DNA from: Lysobacteraceae bacterium
Lineage (GTDB): Bacteria > Pseudomonadota > Gammaproteobacteria > Xanthomonadales > Wenzhouxiangellaceae
Reading direction: 5' to 3'
NCBI GenBank assembly: GCA_020201235.1
Contig: JAIVHD010000076.1
Location: 1-14,120 of the forward strand
Length of the DNA: 14,120 nucleotides
Position 1 is the first letter of the stretch; each line of letters opens with the position of its first letter. Under the pieces are notes generated by a model that saw only the letters and a program-made list of their open reading frames with translations, had not been told where the DNA came from and made no database searches. Made by a program: the position numbers and the translations under genes. Positions 6,261-13,015 of the stretch are shown piece after piece.

Positions 6261-6331
6261 GTTATTGGCGATGCGGGTTTCAGCCGCAATATGCCTTGAT
6301 GCCCACTCAGAAAAACGTCGGGAGAGCAAAT

Positions 6332-6808
6332 ATGGCGGTCCAGAATGAACTTGACGCGTTGCTGCGACCGGCCATCGAAGCGCTTGGATATGAATTTGTC
6401 GGTCTTGAATACGTGCCAAATCCGAAGAATCGTCTGGTGCGGATCTATATTGACCGAACGCCGGAAGGCGTCACTGTTGACGATTGCGTCGAGGTCAGCC
6501 ATGAAGTCTCGGCGGTTCTGGAGCTCGAGGACCCGGTTGCCGGCACCTATAGCCTGGAAGTGTCGTCTCCGGGTGTTGATCGGCCGCTGTTCAGTCTGGA
6601 CCAGTTCCGACGTTTTGTCGGTGAGCGCGCGGTTGTGCACTTGTACACGCCGCTTGAAAATCGGCGCAAACTCGACGGCGTCATTGTCGCAGTCGAGGAG
6701 GATCGGGTCGCGCTTGAAATCGACGGCCAAATTTACCGGGTTGGTGAACAACACATTCGCCGGGCCCATCTGAAACCGGATCTGCAAGCGCTGATCGCCG
6801 GTCAATGA
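6332..6808 (+). CDS. rimP: Ribosome maturation factor RimP
   Basis: Assists 30S subunit assembly. 158 residues in two domains: an N-terminal alpha/beta domain (about 1-80) with EALGYEFVGLEYV, RLVRIYIDR, VTVDDCVEVSHEVSAVLELEDPV, the diagnostic YSLEVSSPGVDRPL at the domain junction, and a C-terminal Sm-like barrel (about 85-150). ATG 6332 is chosen because GGGAGAG (6320-6326) sits 5 bases upstream and MAVQNELDALLRPA is a normal family start; an in-frame ATG at 6293 has no such site. It is the first protein gene after metY, as in E. coli, and is 48 bases from nusA. Confidence 0.96.
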   Translation: MAVQNELDALLRPAIEALGYEFVGLEYVPNPKNRLVRIYIDRTPEGVTVDDCVEVSHEVSAVLELEDPVAGTYSLEVSSPGVDRPLFSLDQFRRFVGERAVVHLYTPLENRRKLDGVIVAVEEDRVALEIDGQIYRVGEQHIRRAHLKPDLQALIAGQ

Positions 6809-6856
6809 TATTCAGGATCAATATCCAGCATCGGATCACAGTCGGAAAAAATTACT

Positions 6857-8365
6857 ATGAATAAGGGCAAGGAAATCTTGCAGGTCGCCGAAGCGGTCTC
6901 GAACGAAAAGGGCCTGTCACCCGATATTATTTTCGAGGCCATTGAGGCCGCGCTTGCATCGGCCGCGCGCCGTCGCCACCCCGAAGACATTGATACGCGC
7001 GTTGCAATTGACCGCAAGACCGGAGACTACGAAGCCTTTCGACGCTGGGAGGTCATTTTGGACGATCCGGAAGAGGCCGAGCTCGAGTCGGAGGACCGCC
7101 AGATTCGTCTGAGCGAGGCGCGTAACAGCGATCCGGAGCTGGAAGTCGGCGACTTTATCGAAGAGCCGATGGAGTCGCCGGAATTTGGTCGCATTGCGGC
7201 CCAGGCCGCCAAGCAAGTCATCGTGCAACGCGTGCGGCAGGCTGAGCGGGCGCAGGTCGTTGAGGCCTACGAGGACCGCGTGGGCGAATTGATCAATGGC
7301 ACTGTCAAGCGGCTTGAGCGTGGCGGAATCTATTTGGACCTGGGTGAAAACGCCGAGGCTTTCGTGCCTTCGCGGCACACGATTCCAGGCGAGAACGTGC
7401 GCGTCAATGATCGCGTGCGCGGCTATCTTTACGAGGTTCGGCCCGAACAGCGCGGACCCCAGTTGTTTGTCAGTCGCAGTCTGCCGGAGCTGCTGACCGA
7501 GCTATTTAAGATCGAAGTTCCGGAAATCGGCCAGAGCCTGATTGAACTGAAGGGCGCGGCTCGCGATCCCGGCCGGCGCGCCAAGATCGCCGTGCATTCG
7601 CTGGACTCGCGCACCGATCCGATCGGCGCCTGTGTCGGCATGCGCGGCTCGCGTGTACAGGCAGTTTCGAACGAGCTGGCGGGCGAGCGCGTCGATATCA
7701 TCCTGTGGGACGAAAATCCGGCCCAATTCGTGATCAACGCGATGGCACCGGCAGACGTCAGCTCGATCATTGTTGACGAGGACTCTCACAGTATGGACGT
7801 CGCGGTTGAGGAGGCCAATCTTTCGCAGGCCATCGGTCGGGGTGGCCAGAACGTCCGCCTGGCGGCCGAGCTGACCGGCTGGGCACTCAACGTTATGACG
7901 ATCGAGGATGCCGAGGCCAAGAGCGAAGAGGAATCCAGGGGCACGGTACGGATGTTTGCTGAAAAGCTCGATGTCGATGAGGAAATGGCCAGCATTCTGG
8001 TGCAGGAAGGCTTCACCAACATCGAAGAGGTGGCCTACGTACCAGAGTCGGAGTTGGTTGCTATCGAGGAGTTTGACGAGGGCATTGTGGCCGAATTGCG
8101 CCAGCGGGCTCGCGATGCCCTGTTGACGCAGATGATCGCGTCGGAAGAGCAACTGGAGGAAAATCGGCCTTCCGAGGATTTGCTTGAACTCAAGGGCATG
8201 TCCGAGACGATCGCCTTTCGGCTTGCCGAAGCGGGCATTCGCTCACGTGATGATCTCGCCGAGTGCGCCGTTGACGAGCTCGAACAGGTCAAGGATCTCG
8301 ATGCCGAAAAAGCCGCCGAGCTCATCATGCAAGCTCGCGCCCACTGGTTTGCCGAAGAAGGCTGA
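6857..8365 (+). CDS. nusA: Transcription elongation/antitermination factor NusA
   Basis: Binds RNA polymerase, modulates pausing and termination and takes part in rRNA antitermination. 502 residues (E. coli 495). Order: N-terminal polymerase-binding domain (1-130, starts [20 protein letters not shown]), S1 domain (about 139-205, [22 protein letters not shown]), KH1 (GxxG as GMRG near 261), KH2 ([15 protein letters not shown] near 320-337), and two C-terminal acidic repeats (about 365-430 and 440-500; the second starts near [20 protein letters not shown]). The acidic repeats are the alpha-CTD/N-binding module typical of gammaproteobacterial NusA. Between rimP and infB, 51 bases before the infB ATG. 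GGAA lies upstream of ATG 6857. Confidence 0.97.
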   Translation: MNKGKEILQVAEAVSNEKGLSPDIIFEAIEAALASAARRRHPEDIDTRVAIDRKTGDYEAFRRWEVILDDPEEAELESEDRQIRLSEARNSDPELEVGDFIEEPMESPEFGRIAAQAAKQVIVQRVRQAERAQVVEAYEDRVGELINGTVKRLERGGIYLDLGENAEAFVPSRHTIPGENVRVNDRVRGYLYEVRPEQRGPQLFVSRSLPELLTELFKIEVPEIGQSLIELKGAARDPGRRAKIAVHSLDSRTDPIGACVGMRGSRVQAVSNELAGERVDIILWDENPAQFVINAMAPADVSSIIVDEDSHSMDVAVEEANLSQAIGRGGQNVRLAAELTGWALNVMTIEDAEAKSEEESRGTVRMFAEKLDVDEEMASILVQEGFTNIEEVAYVPESELVAIEEFDEGIVAELRQRARDALLTQMIASEEQLEENRPSEDLLELKGMSETIAFRLAEAGIRSRDDLAECAVDELEQVKDLDAEKAAELIMQARAHWFAEEG

Positions 8366-8416
8366 TTTTGGCGCTTCGAGCCTACTGGATTTAAATTGTT
8401 TGAACGAGGAGTATTA

Positions 8417-9097
8417 ATGTCGCAGGTCACAGTTTCACAATTGGCGGAAGTGCTCGGGGTTACCCCCGATCGTCTACTGGCGCAGTTCAGGGAAGCCGGT
8501 ATTTCGATCGGTGAGGCCGATGCGCCGGTGACCAATGACGACAAGAAAAAGCTGCTCGCGTTCTTGCGCTCCTCGCACGGCAAGAACGAGAGCCGAGATG
8601 ATTCCGACGCACCCAAGAAGGTCACCCTGAGGCGTAAAACTGTCAGCGAGCTCAAGGTTCCTTCAGGAGGCGCTGGACGGGCCCGCCCGGGTCGCGGGCC
8701 GGCACCGTCGCGCACCGTCAACGTCGAAGTCCGCAAACGCCGGACCTATGTGAAGCGGGGCGCAATTCAGGAGACCGAGGAAGGCAACGCCAGCCGCGAT
8801 GAGGCGATCAAGGCGCTTGAAGAGGCGCGCACACAGCGAGCCGAGGCTGAGCGCGCCGAGCAGGCGCGCGAGGAGCAGCGGCGGGCCGAGCAGGAGGCCA
8901 CCGAAAAGGCCGAGCGTGAAGCGGCCGAGGCGCGTGAAGTCGAGCAGGCCGAAGCCGAACGGGTCAAGGCCGAGGAAGAGCGCATGCGCGAGGCCGAGGA
9001 ACGGGCGCGCGAGGCGGTCGAGGCTCGCTCCAGAAAGGTTGCCGACGAAGCGGCGAAACAGGCACTTTCAAATGCCAACCCAGCCGGTCAAGCGTGA
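8417..9097 (+). CDS. infB: Translation initiation factor IF2, N-terminal part (separate frame)
   Basis: Codes 226 residues of the IF2 N-terminal region, ending at TGA 9095-9097 before the G-domain. Order: IF2_N helical domain (1-50, [24 protein letters not shown]), the IF2-associated segment (about 66-115, [15 protein letters not shown] and [16 protein letters not shown]), then a long Ala/Glu/Arg helix (about 125-215) predicted as a single charged alpha-helix or coiled coil. ATG 8417 has an excellent Shine-Dalgarno, GAGGAG (8406-8411), 5 bases upstream. The rest of IF2 lies in the next frame, overlapping by 26 bases. The Gly/Lys/Arg-rich linker that normally joins this helix to the core is missing. 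Either the gene is truly split, it is joined by frameshifting, or an indel or deletion has broken it in the organism or assembly. Confidence 0.85.
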   Translation: MSQVTVSQLAEVLGVTPDRLLAQFREAGISIGEADAPVTNDDKKKLLAFLRSSHGKNESRDDSDAPKKVTLRRKTVSELKVPSGGAGRARPGRGPAPSRTVNVEVRKRRTYVKRGAIQETEEGNASRDEAIKALEEARTQRAEAERAEQAREEQRRAEQEATEKAEREAAEAREVEQAEAERVKAEEERMREAEERAREAVEARSRKVADEAAKQALSNANPAGQA

Positions 9098-10874
9098 AAT
9101 CGAAATCCCCGAGTCCATCACGGTTGGCGAACTGGCCAAGCTGATGGCCGTCAAGGCCGGCGAGCTGATCAAGGCTTTGATGAACATGGGCTCGATGGTG
9201 ACGATCAATCAGCCTCTCGATCAAGAGACCGCAATGCTGGTCGCTGAGGAACTGGGTCACGAGGCGCGGCCGGCCAGCGAGAAAGATCTCGAAAGCGAAC
9301 TGGCAGCTCAAATTGAAGAAAGTGGCGATCAAGTGCCGCGCCCGCCGGTCGTTACCGTCATGGGGCACGTCGATCACGGCAAGACCTCGTTGCTGGATTA
9401 CATTCGTCGGGCCAAGGTCGCGGCCGGCGAAAGCGGCGGTATCACGCAGCATATCGGCGCTTACCACGTCGAAACGAAAAATGGCGTGATTACTTTTCTC
9501 GATACCCCCGGCCATGCCGCGTTTACAGCCATGCGCGCACGCGGGGCGCAGGCCACCGATATCGTTATTCTTGTGGTGGCAGCCGACGACGGAGTCATGC
9601 CGCAAACCAAGGAAGCCGTTCAGCATGCCCGTGCAGCTGGCGTGCCGCTGATCGTGGCCGTTAACAAGATCGACAAGCCCGATGCGGATCCGGACCGGGT
9701 CAAGAACGAACTGGCAGCCGAAGAGGTCGTGCCTGAAGAGTGGGGCGGCCAGGAAATTTTCGTACCGGTCTCGGCGATCACCGGCGAAGGGGTCGACGCG
9801 CTACTCGAAGCGATTTTGCTTCAGTCCGAAGTGATGGAACTCAAAGCGGTTCCGGATCGTCGTTGTCGCGGTGTCGTGGTCGAATCCTCGCTCGATCGGG
9901 GACGCGGGCCGGTGGCCACCATTCTCGTCCAGGACGGCACCCTGCGCAAGGGCGACATGGTCTTGGCTGGCGAGCAATATGGCCGCGTGCGCGCAATGTT
10001 CGACGAAACCGGTGGCCCGGTCGATGAGGCCGGACCGTCAATCCCGGTAGAAATCCTGGGCCTGTCCGGTGTGCCGAATGCCGGCGACGATGTGCTGGTG
10101 GTGTCCGACGAGCGCAAAGCGCGCGAGGCTGCCGATCAGCGCAAGTCTCAATCGCGCGAAGGCCGCCTGGCCGAACGTCAGGCGACCAAGCTGCAAAACC
10201 TGTTCGATCAAATGAGCGAGGGTGGTGCCGGGACCGGTGCCGGCGAGCCGGAAAGCGTCAACCTGGTCATCAAGGCCGACGTCCAGGGTTCAGCCGAGGC
10301 CTTGCGCGATTCGCTGGCCAAGCTTTCAAATCCCGAGGTCAAGGTTAACGTTATTTCGTCTGGCGTCGGGGGCATCACCGAGTCCGATGCTTCGCTGGCC
10401 CAGGCGTCGAATGCCATCATGATCGGGTTCAATGTCCGGGCCGACGCTGCGGCGCGCAAGATCATCGCGGAAAATGATATCGATCTCAATTATTACAGCA
10501 TTATTTACGAGGCGATCGATGACGTCAAAAAGGCAATCTCGGGGTTGCTGGGAACCGAGGTCAAAGAGCAGATCATCGGTCTTGCAGAAGTCAAGGATGT
10601 ATTCCGGTCGTCCAAACTCGGCGCAATCGCCGGGTGCCTGGTTGTGGAGGGCGCGGTGAAGCGCTCAAATCCGATCCGCGTGCTGCGTGATAACGTGGTT
10701 GTATTCCAGGGCGAACTCGAGTCGCTTCGCCGCTTTAAGGACGACGTCAAGGATGTCCAGGCCGGAACCGAGTGCGGTATCGGCGTGAAACAGTACAACG
10801 ACGTCAAGCCCGGCGATCAGATCGAGTGCTTCGAACGCTACGAAGTGGCGCGTACGATCGAGTATGAAGCCTGA
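9072..10874 (+). CDS. infB: Translation initiation factor IF2, GTPase core
   Basis: Codes 600 residues from ATG 9072: everything needed for initiator tRNA and ribosome binding. Order: second IF2_N domain (about 10-62, [24 protein letters not shown]), G-domain with G1 GHVDHGKTS (98-106), G2 [11 protein letters not shown]3 DTPGH, G4 NKID, G5 SAITG, then domain II ([14 protein letters not shown]), domain III ([31 protein letters not shown]) and the C-terminal fMet-tRNA-binding domain ending RTIEYEA. The frame is open upstream to 8799, but upstream of about 9063 it is only the shadow of the N-terminal frame. HFQ before ATG 9072 resembles the family's HGFxxPT joint, so the original fusion point is near 9063. 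A weak AGG lies 9 bases before ATG 9072. E. coli makes shorter IF2 forms from internal starts, so a core-only product could work. rbfA follows directly. Confidence 0.9.
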   Translation: MPTQPVKREIEIPESITVGELAKLMAVKAGELIKALMNMGSMVTINQPLDQETAMLVAEELGHEARPASEKDLESELAAQIEESGDQVPRPPVVTVMGHVDHGKTSLLDYIRRAKVAAGESGGITQHIGAYHVETKNGVITFLDTPGHAAFTAMRARGAQATDIVILVVAADDGVMPQTKEAVQHARAAGVPLIVAVNKIDKPDADPDRVKNELAAEEVVPEEWGGQEIFVPVSAITGEGVDALLEAILLQSEVMELKAVPDRRCRGVVVESSLDRGRGPVATILVQDGTLRKGDMVLAGEQYGRVRAMFDETGGPVDEAGPSIPVEILGLSGVPNAGDDVLVVSDERKAREAADQRKSQSREGRLAERQATKLQNLFDQMSEGGAGTGAGEPESVNLVIKADVQGSAEALRDSLAKLSNPEVKVNVISSGVGGITESDASLAQASNAIMIGFNVRADAAARKIIAENDIDLNYYSIIYEAIDDVKKAISGLLGTEVKEQIIGLAEVKDVFRSSKLGAIAGCLVVEGAVKRSNPIRVLRDNVVVFQGELESLRRFKDDVKDVQAGTECGIGVKQYNDVKPGDQIECFERYEVARTIEYEA

Positions 10875-10890
10875 TGGATGCAATGAGCCG

Positions 10891-11235
10891 ATGACTCATC
10901 GTTCCGACCGCGTCTCTGGGCTTCTCAGGCGTGAGCTGGCCGATATTCTACGCCGCGAAATCGAGCCCGAGCTTCCATCCCTGATCAGTCTGACCGACGT
11001 CGAGGTCGCGCGAGACCTGTCTCATGCGCGGGTCTATATCTCGGTTCTGGAGATTGAGAAGGCTCCCGAAGTCATGCGGGTGCTGGTCGAGGCGATCCCG
11101 TCCATCCGTCACCAATTGGCCGGGCGGGTCAAGCTTCGAATTGTCCCGACGCTTAAATTTTTGCATGATACGTCCAGTGAGTCTGGACAGAGAATTGAGC
11201 AGTTATTAGCGGCCGCGCGCAAGACCAAGGACTGA
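10891..11235 (+). CDS. rbfA: Ribosome-binding factor A
   Basis: 30S maturation and cold-shock factor with a type-II KH fold that binds near helix 1 of 16S rRNA. 114 residues (E. coli 133): RSDRVSGLLRRELADILRREI, SLTDVEVARDLSHARVYISVL, IRHQLAGRVKLRIVPTLKFLHDTSSESGQRIEQLL. The last segment is the diagnostic RxxPxLxFxxD text. The shorter length reflects lack of the E. coli C-terminal tail. The frame also opens at ATG 10864, overlapping the end of infB, which would add nine residues; ATG 10891 gives the usual family start. Neither has a strong Shine-Dalgarno, so coupling to infB translation is likely. Confidence 0.95.
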   Translation: MTHRSDRVSGLLRRELADILRREIEPELPSLISLTDVEVARDLSHARVYISVLEIEKAPEVMRVLVEAIPSIRHQLAGRVKLRIVPTLKFLHDTSSESGQRIEQLLAAARKTKD

Positions 11236-11346
11236 ATCCGGATGATGCGCGGCGGGCCGGGCATTGGCATGCCGTGTTCACAATCCTTTCGTCGCGATGG
11301 GCGGACTCCGTCGGCTCAGCAGCAAGGTCATTCGAAAACAGTCACT

Positions 11347-11374
11347 AATCTGCGTGAATCTGCGAAATCTGCGG
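11347..11374 (+). repeat. Three short direct repeats AATCTGCG
   Basis: AATCTGCG occurs at 11347-11354, 11357-11364 and 11366-11373, i.e. at 10- and 9-base periods, in the 218-base rbfA-truB gap. No gene is supported there. The unit has no recognised function; it may belong to a dispersed intergenic repeat family. Confidence 0.6.
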
Positions 11375-11417
11375 TTCCATGGTTTTCCTGTCTCAGCTCA
11401 GCTGAGTCATGTGCCTC

Positions 11418-11451
11418 ATCAGGTTTAATCTAATTTTATCTGGAGCCTGAT
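11418..11451 (+). promoter_or_regulatory. Inverted repeat around the truB ribosome binding site
   Basis: ATCAGG (11418-11423) and CCTGAT (11446-11451) can pair across a 22-base AT-rich loop. The truB Shine-Dalgarno GGAG (11442-11445) is at the 3' edge of the loop and the ATG is 2 bases past the stem, so the structure could reduce access. A 6-bp stem is weak evidence. A perfect palindrome CTCAGCTGAG lies just upstream at 11397-11406. Confidence 0.3.
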
Positions 11452-11453
11452 CG

Positions 11454-12338
11454 ATGACATCCGGAATTCTGCTGCTTGACAAGCCCCTGGGCCTGACATC
11501 CAATGCTGCGCTGAGCCGAGCCAAGCGCGTGCTGGGCATCCGCAAGGCCGGGCATACCGGAGCGTTGGATCCACTCGCGACGGGCCTGTTGCCGCTTTGC
11601 TTTGGGCAGGCCACCAAGGTTTCTGCCTTTCTTCTCGACGCCGACAAGGGTTACAAGGCCGACATCATGCTGGGTGTGACCACCGCCTCGGGCGACGCTG
11701 AAGGCGATCCGATTGCGACACAGGACGTGCCGAACCTTAAACGTTGCGAAATCGAGGCGGTGCTGCAAAACTTCCGCGGGCCGATCGACCAGGTGCCGCC
11801 GATGTACTCGGCGCTCAAGCACCACGGCAAACGACTTCACGAGCTTGCGCGCGCCGGTATCGAAGTCGAGCGCAAAGCGCGTCCGGTCACAATTTACCGG
11901 CTTGACCTGCTGGCCGTGGAACTTCCGCGTCTGAGCGTGCGCGTACGGTGCAGCAAGGGCACCTACATTCGCTCGCTGGCCGCCGATATTGGCGAGCAGA
12001 TTGGATGCGGCGCGCATTTGAGCGCCCTGCGCAGGGAGTCCAGCGGGCCGTTCTCGCTGGATGCCTCGATTTCGCTGGAGCGACTCGAACATTTCGATGC
12101 AAAAGCTGCACGGGCCTTGCTGTTGCCACCCGACAGTGCCTTGCCGGGGCTTGGCCGGATCGAGCTGGATGCCGAATCGGCGACCGATATCGGTCACGGC
12201 AAAGTGGTCGCGACGCAAAAGCCTGCGGCCGAATTGATCCGGATGTACTTCGGCGGTCGATTTCTCGGGCTGGGCACAATCGACGGCACAGGCCGACTGC
12301 GTTCACGACGCCTGTTTGTGCCTGAAGTTCACGCCTGA
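11454..12338 (+). CDS. truB: tRNA pseudouridine-55 synthase
   Basis: Converts U55 in the T-loop of tRNAs to pseudouridine. 294 residues (E. coli 314): N-terminal SGILLLDKPLGLTSN, the catalytic motif GHTGALDPLATGLLP with nucleophile Asp39, YKADIMLGVTTASGDAEGD, the QVPPMYSALKHHGKRLHELAR segment, VRCSKGTYIRSLAADIG, and a C-terminal PUA-type domain (about 230-294, RLRSRRLF). GGAG (11442-11445) is 8 bases before ATG 11454. It follows rbfA as in E. coli, but after an unusually long 218-base gap, and rpsO/pnp do not follow; the next gene is convergent, 35 bases away, with no clear terminator hairpin between. Confidence 0.97.
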   Translation: MTSGILLLDKPLGLTSNAALSRAKRVLGIRKAGHTGALDPLATGLLPLCFGQATKVSAFLLDADKGYKADIMLGVTTASGDAEGDPIATQDVPNLKRCEIEAVLQNFRGPIDQVPPMYSALKHHGKRLHELARAGIEVERKARPVTIYRLDLLAVELPRLSVRVRCSKGTYIRSLAADIGEQIGCGAHLSALRRESSGPFSLDASISLERLEHFDAKAARALLLPPDSALPGLGRIELDAESATDIGHGKVVATQKPAAELIRMYFGGRFLGLGTIDGTGRLRSRRLFVPEVHA

Positions 12339-12373
12339 AGGCTCGCCCGTATGGGTTTCATCTGGTCGATCAT

Positions 12374-12745
12374 TTAGCCGAGCGAATCCGAATCACCAGA
12401 GGGCGCGCAGAACTGCTGGTAGAGCTGTGAGATGATCGCTTCGACGCCACGATTGGCTAAACTGTAATGGATGGTCTGCTGGTCGCGCCGGGTCGATACG
12501 ATGCCGCGGTTTCGGAGCACGGCCAGATGCTGCGAAAGGGCCGATTGCGAAAGCAGGACATGCTGGTTGATTTCGGAAACCGACATTTCTTTTTCCAGAA
12601 GATGGCATAAAATCATGAGGCGATGAGGGTTGGCCATCATTTTCAGGAATTGAGCGGCCTCTTCGGCATGATGAGCGATCTCCGAAAGAGGCATGTTTTC
12701 GAGACTGTCTTGATTTTCGCAGTCCTTGGCGTTTGCATTTTCCAT
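12374..12745 (-). CDS. ArsR-family repressor, BigR/SqrR/YgaV-like persulfide sensor
   Basis: Winged-helix dimeric repressor of 123 residues. HTH core: AAQFLKMMANPHRLMILCHLLEKEMSVSEINQHVLLSQSALSQHLAVLRNRGIV, wing RRDQQTIHYSL. No metal-binding ELCVCDL motif is present, so it is not a classic arsenic sensor. Cys47 (in LMILC) and Cys113 (in LYQQFC) are 66 residues apart, the same spacing and context as the two reactive cysteines of SqrR (41/107) and BigR (42/108), which form a sulfur-linked bridge on exposure to persulfide and leave DNA. A third Cys9 also has a counterpart in SqrR. ATG 12745 has a weak ribosome site; an in-frame ATG at 12694 would lose Cys9. Divergent from icmF with a dyad between them, so it may regulate itself, icmF, or distant sulfide-oxidation genes. 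Confidence 0.85.
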   Translation of the reverse strand: MENANAKDCENQDSLENMPLSEIAHHAEEAAQFLKMMANPHRLMILCHLLEKEMSVSEINQHVLLSQSALSQHLAVLRNRGIVSTRRDQQTIHYSLANRGVEAIISQLYQQFCAPSGDSDSLG

Positions 12746-12784
12746 ACGCTATTATCGCTTGAAAGGAATTCTAATTTCCAGTGG

Positions 12785-12818
12785 TTTATTGAACGAATTT
12801 CACATTTCGGTTCATAAA
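12785..12818. promoter_or_regulatory. Candidate operator dyad between arsR-type gene and icmF
   Basis: Two 13-base arms (12785-12797 and 12806-12818) around 8 bases match as an inverted repeat at 10 of 13 positions, with TTTAT outer ends and GAA/TTC inner ends. It lies 40 bases upstream of the repressor start in an AT-rich patch, where ArsR-family repressors usually bind. Not a recognised box; position and symmetry only. Confidence 0.35.
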
Positions 12819-12926
12819 TTAGCCGATATGCCGTGCGGGAGTGCCCAATAATCGGGTACGGAAATATACCGATCGACTTAAAATCCGGTTCAACCACGAG
12901 CTTTGCGTTCCCCGGGTTTTTCTGGA

Positions 12927-12955
12927 TTGAACAATCGGATTTGATCGGGTAATAA
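12927..12955 (+). promoter_or_regulatory. Candidate sigma-70 promoter of icmF
   Basis: TTGAAC (12927-12932), 17 bases, then TAATAA (12950-12955). Start expected near 12962, a leader of about 54 bases before ATG 13016. The dyad at 12785-12818 is more than 100 bases upstream of this promoter, so it would more easily control the divergent repressor gene than icmF. Confidence 0.5.
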
Positions 12956-13015
12956 ACGTTTGCCTGCCAGCTTGCCAGTAGAATAGGGCTTTTACGCTCA
13001 GGATTCAACCGCCTC

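Noticed and set aside
6174..6419. Minus-strand frame ending VAGAGFEPATFGL
   Set aside because: Also antisense of tRNA plus the start of rimP; a well-known spurious ORF type.
6212..6805. 197-codon minus-strand frame
   Set aside because: Antisense of rimP and metY; long frames on the opposite strand are expected in GC-rich genes.
9060..9070. Programmed +1 frameshift as the sole explanation for infB
   Set aside because: CTT-T recalls prfB, but there is no stop or rare codon in the A site and no strong internal Shine-Dalgarno just upstream; kept only as one option.
11242..11433. 63-codon frame in the rbfA-truB gap
   Set aside because: Contains the direct repeats and palindrome, no Shine-Dalgarno and no domain.
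12623..12817. 64-codon plus frame with a hydrophobic stretch resembling a membrane helix
   Set aside because: Antisense of the ArsR-type gene, no ribosome site; hydrophobicity follows from the codons of the real gene.
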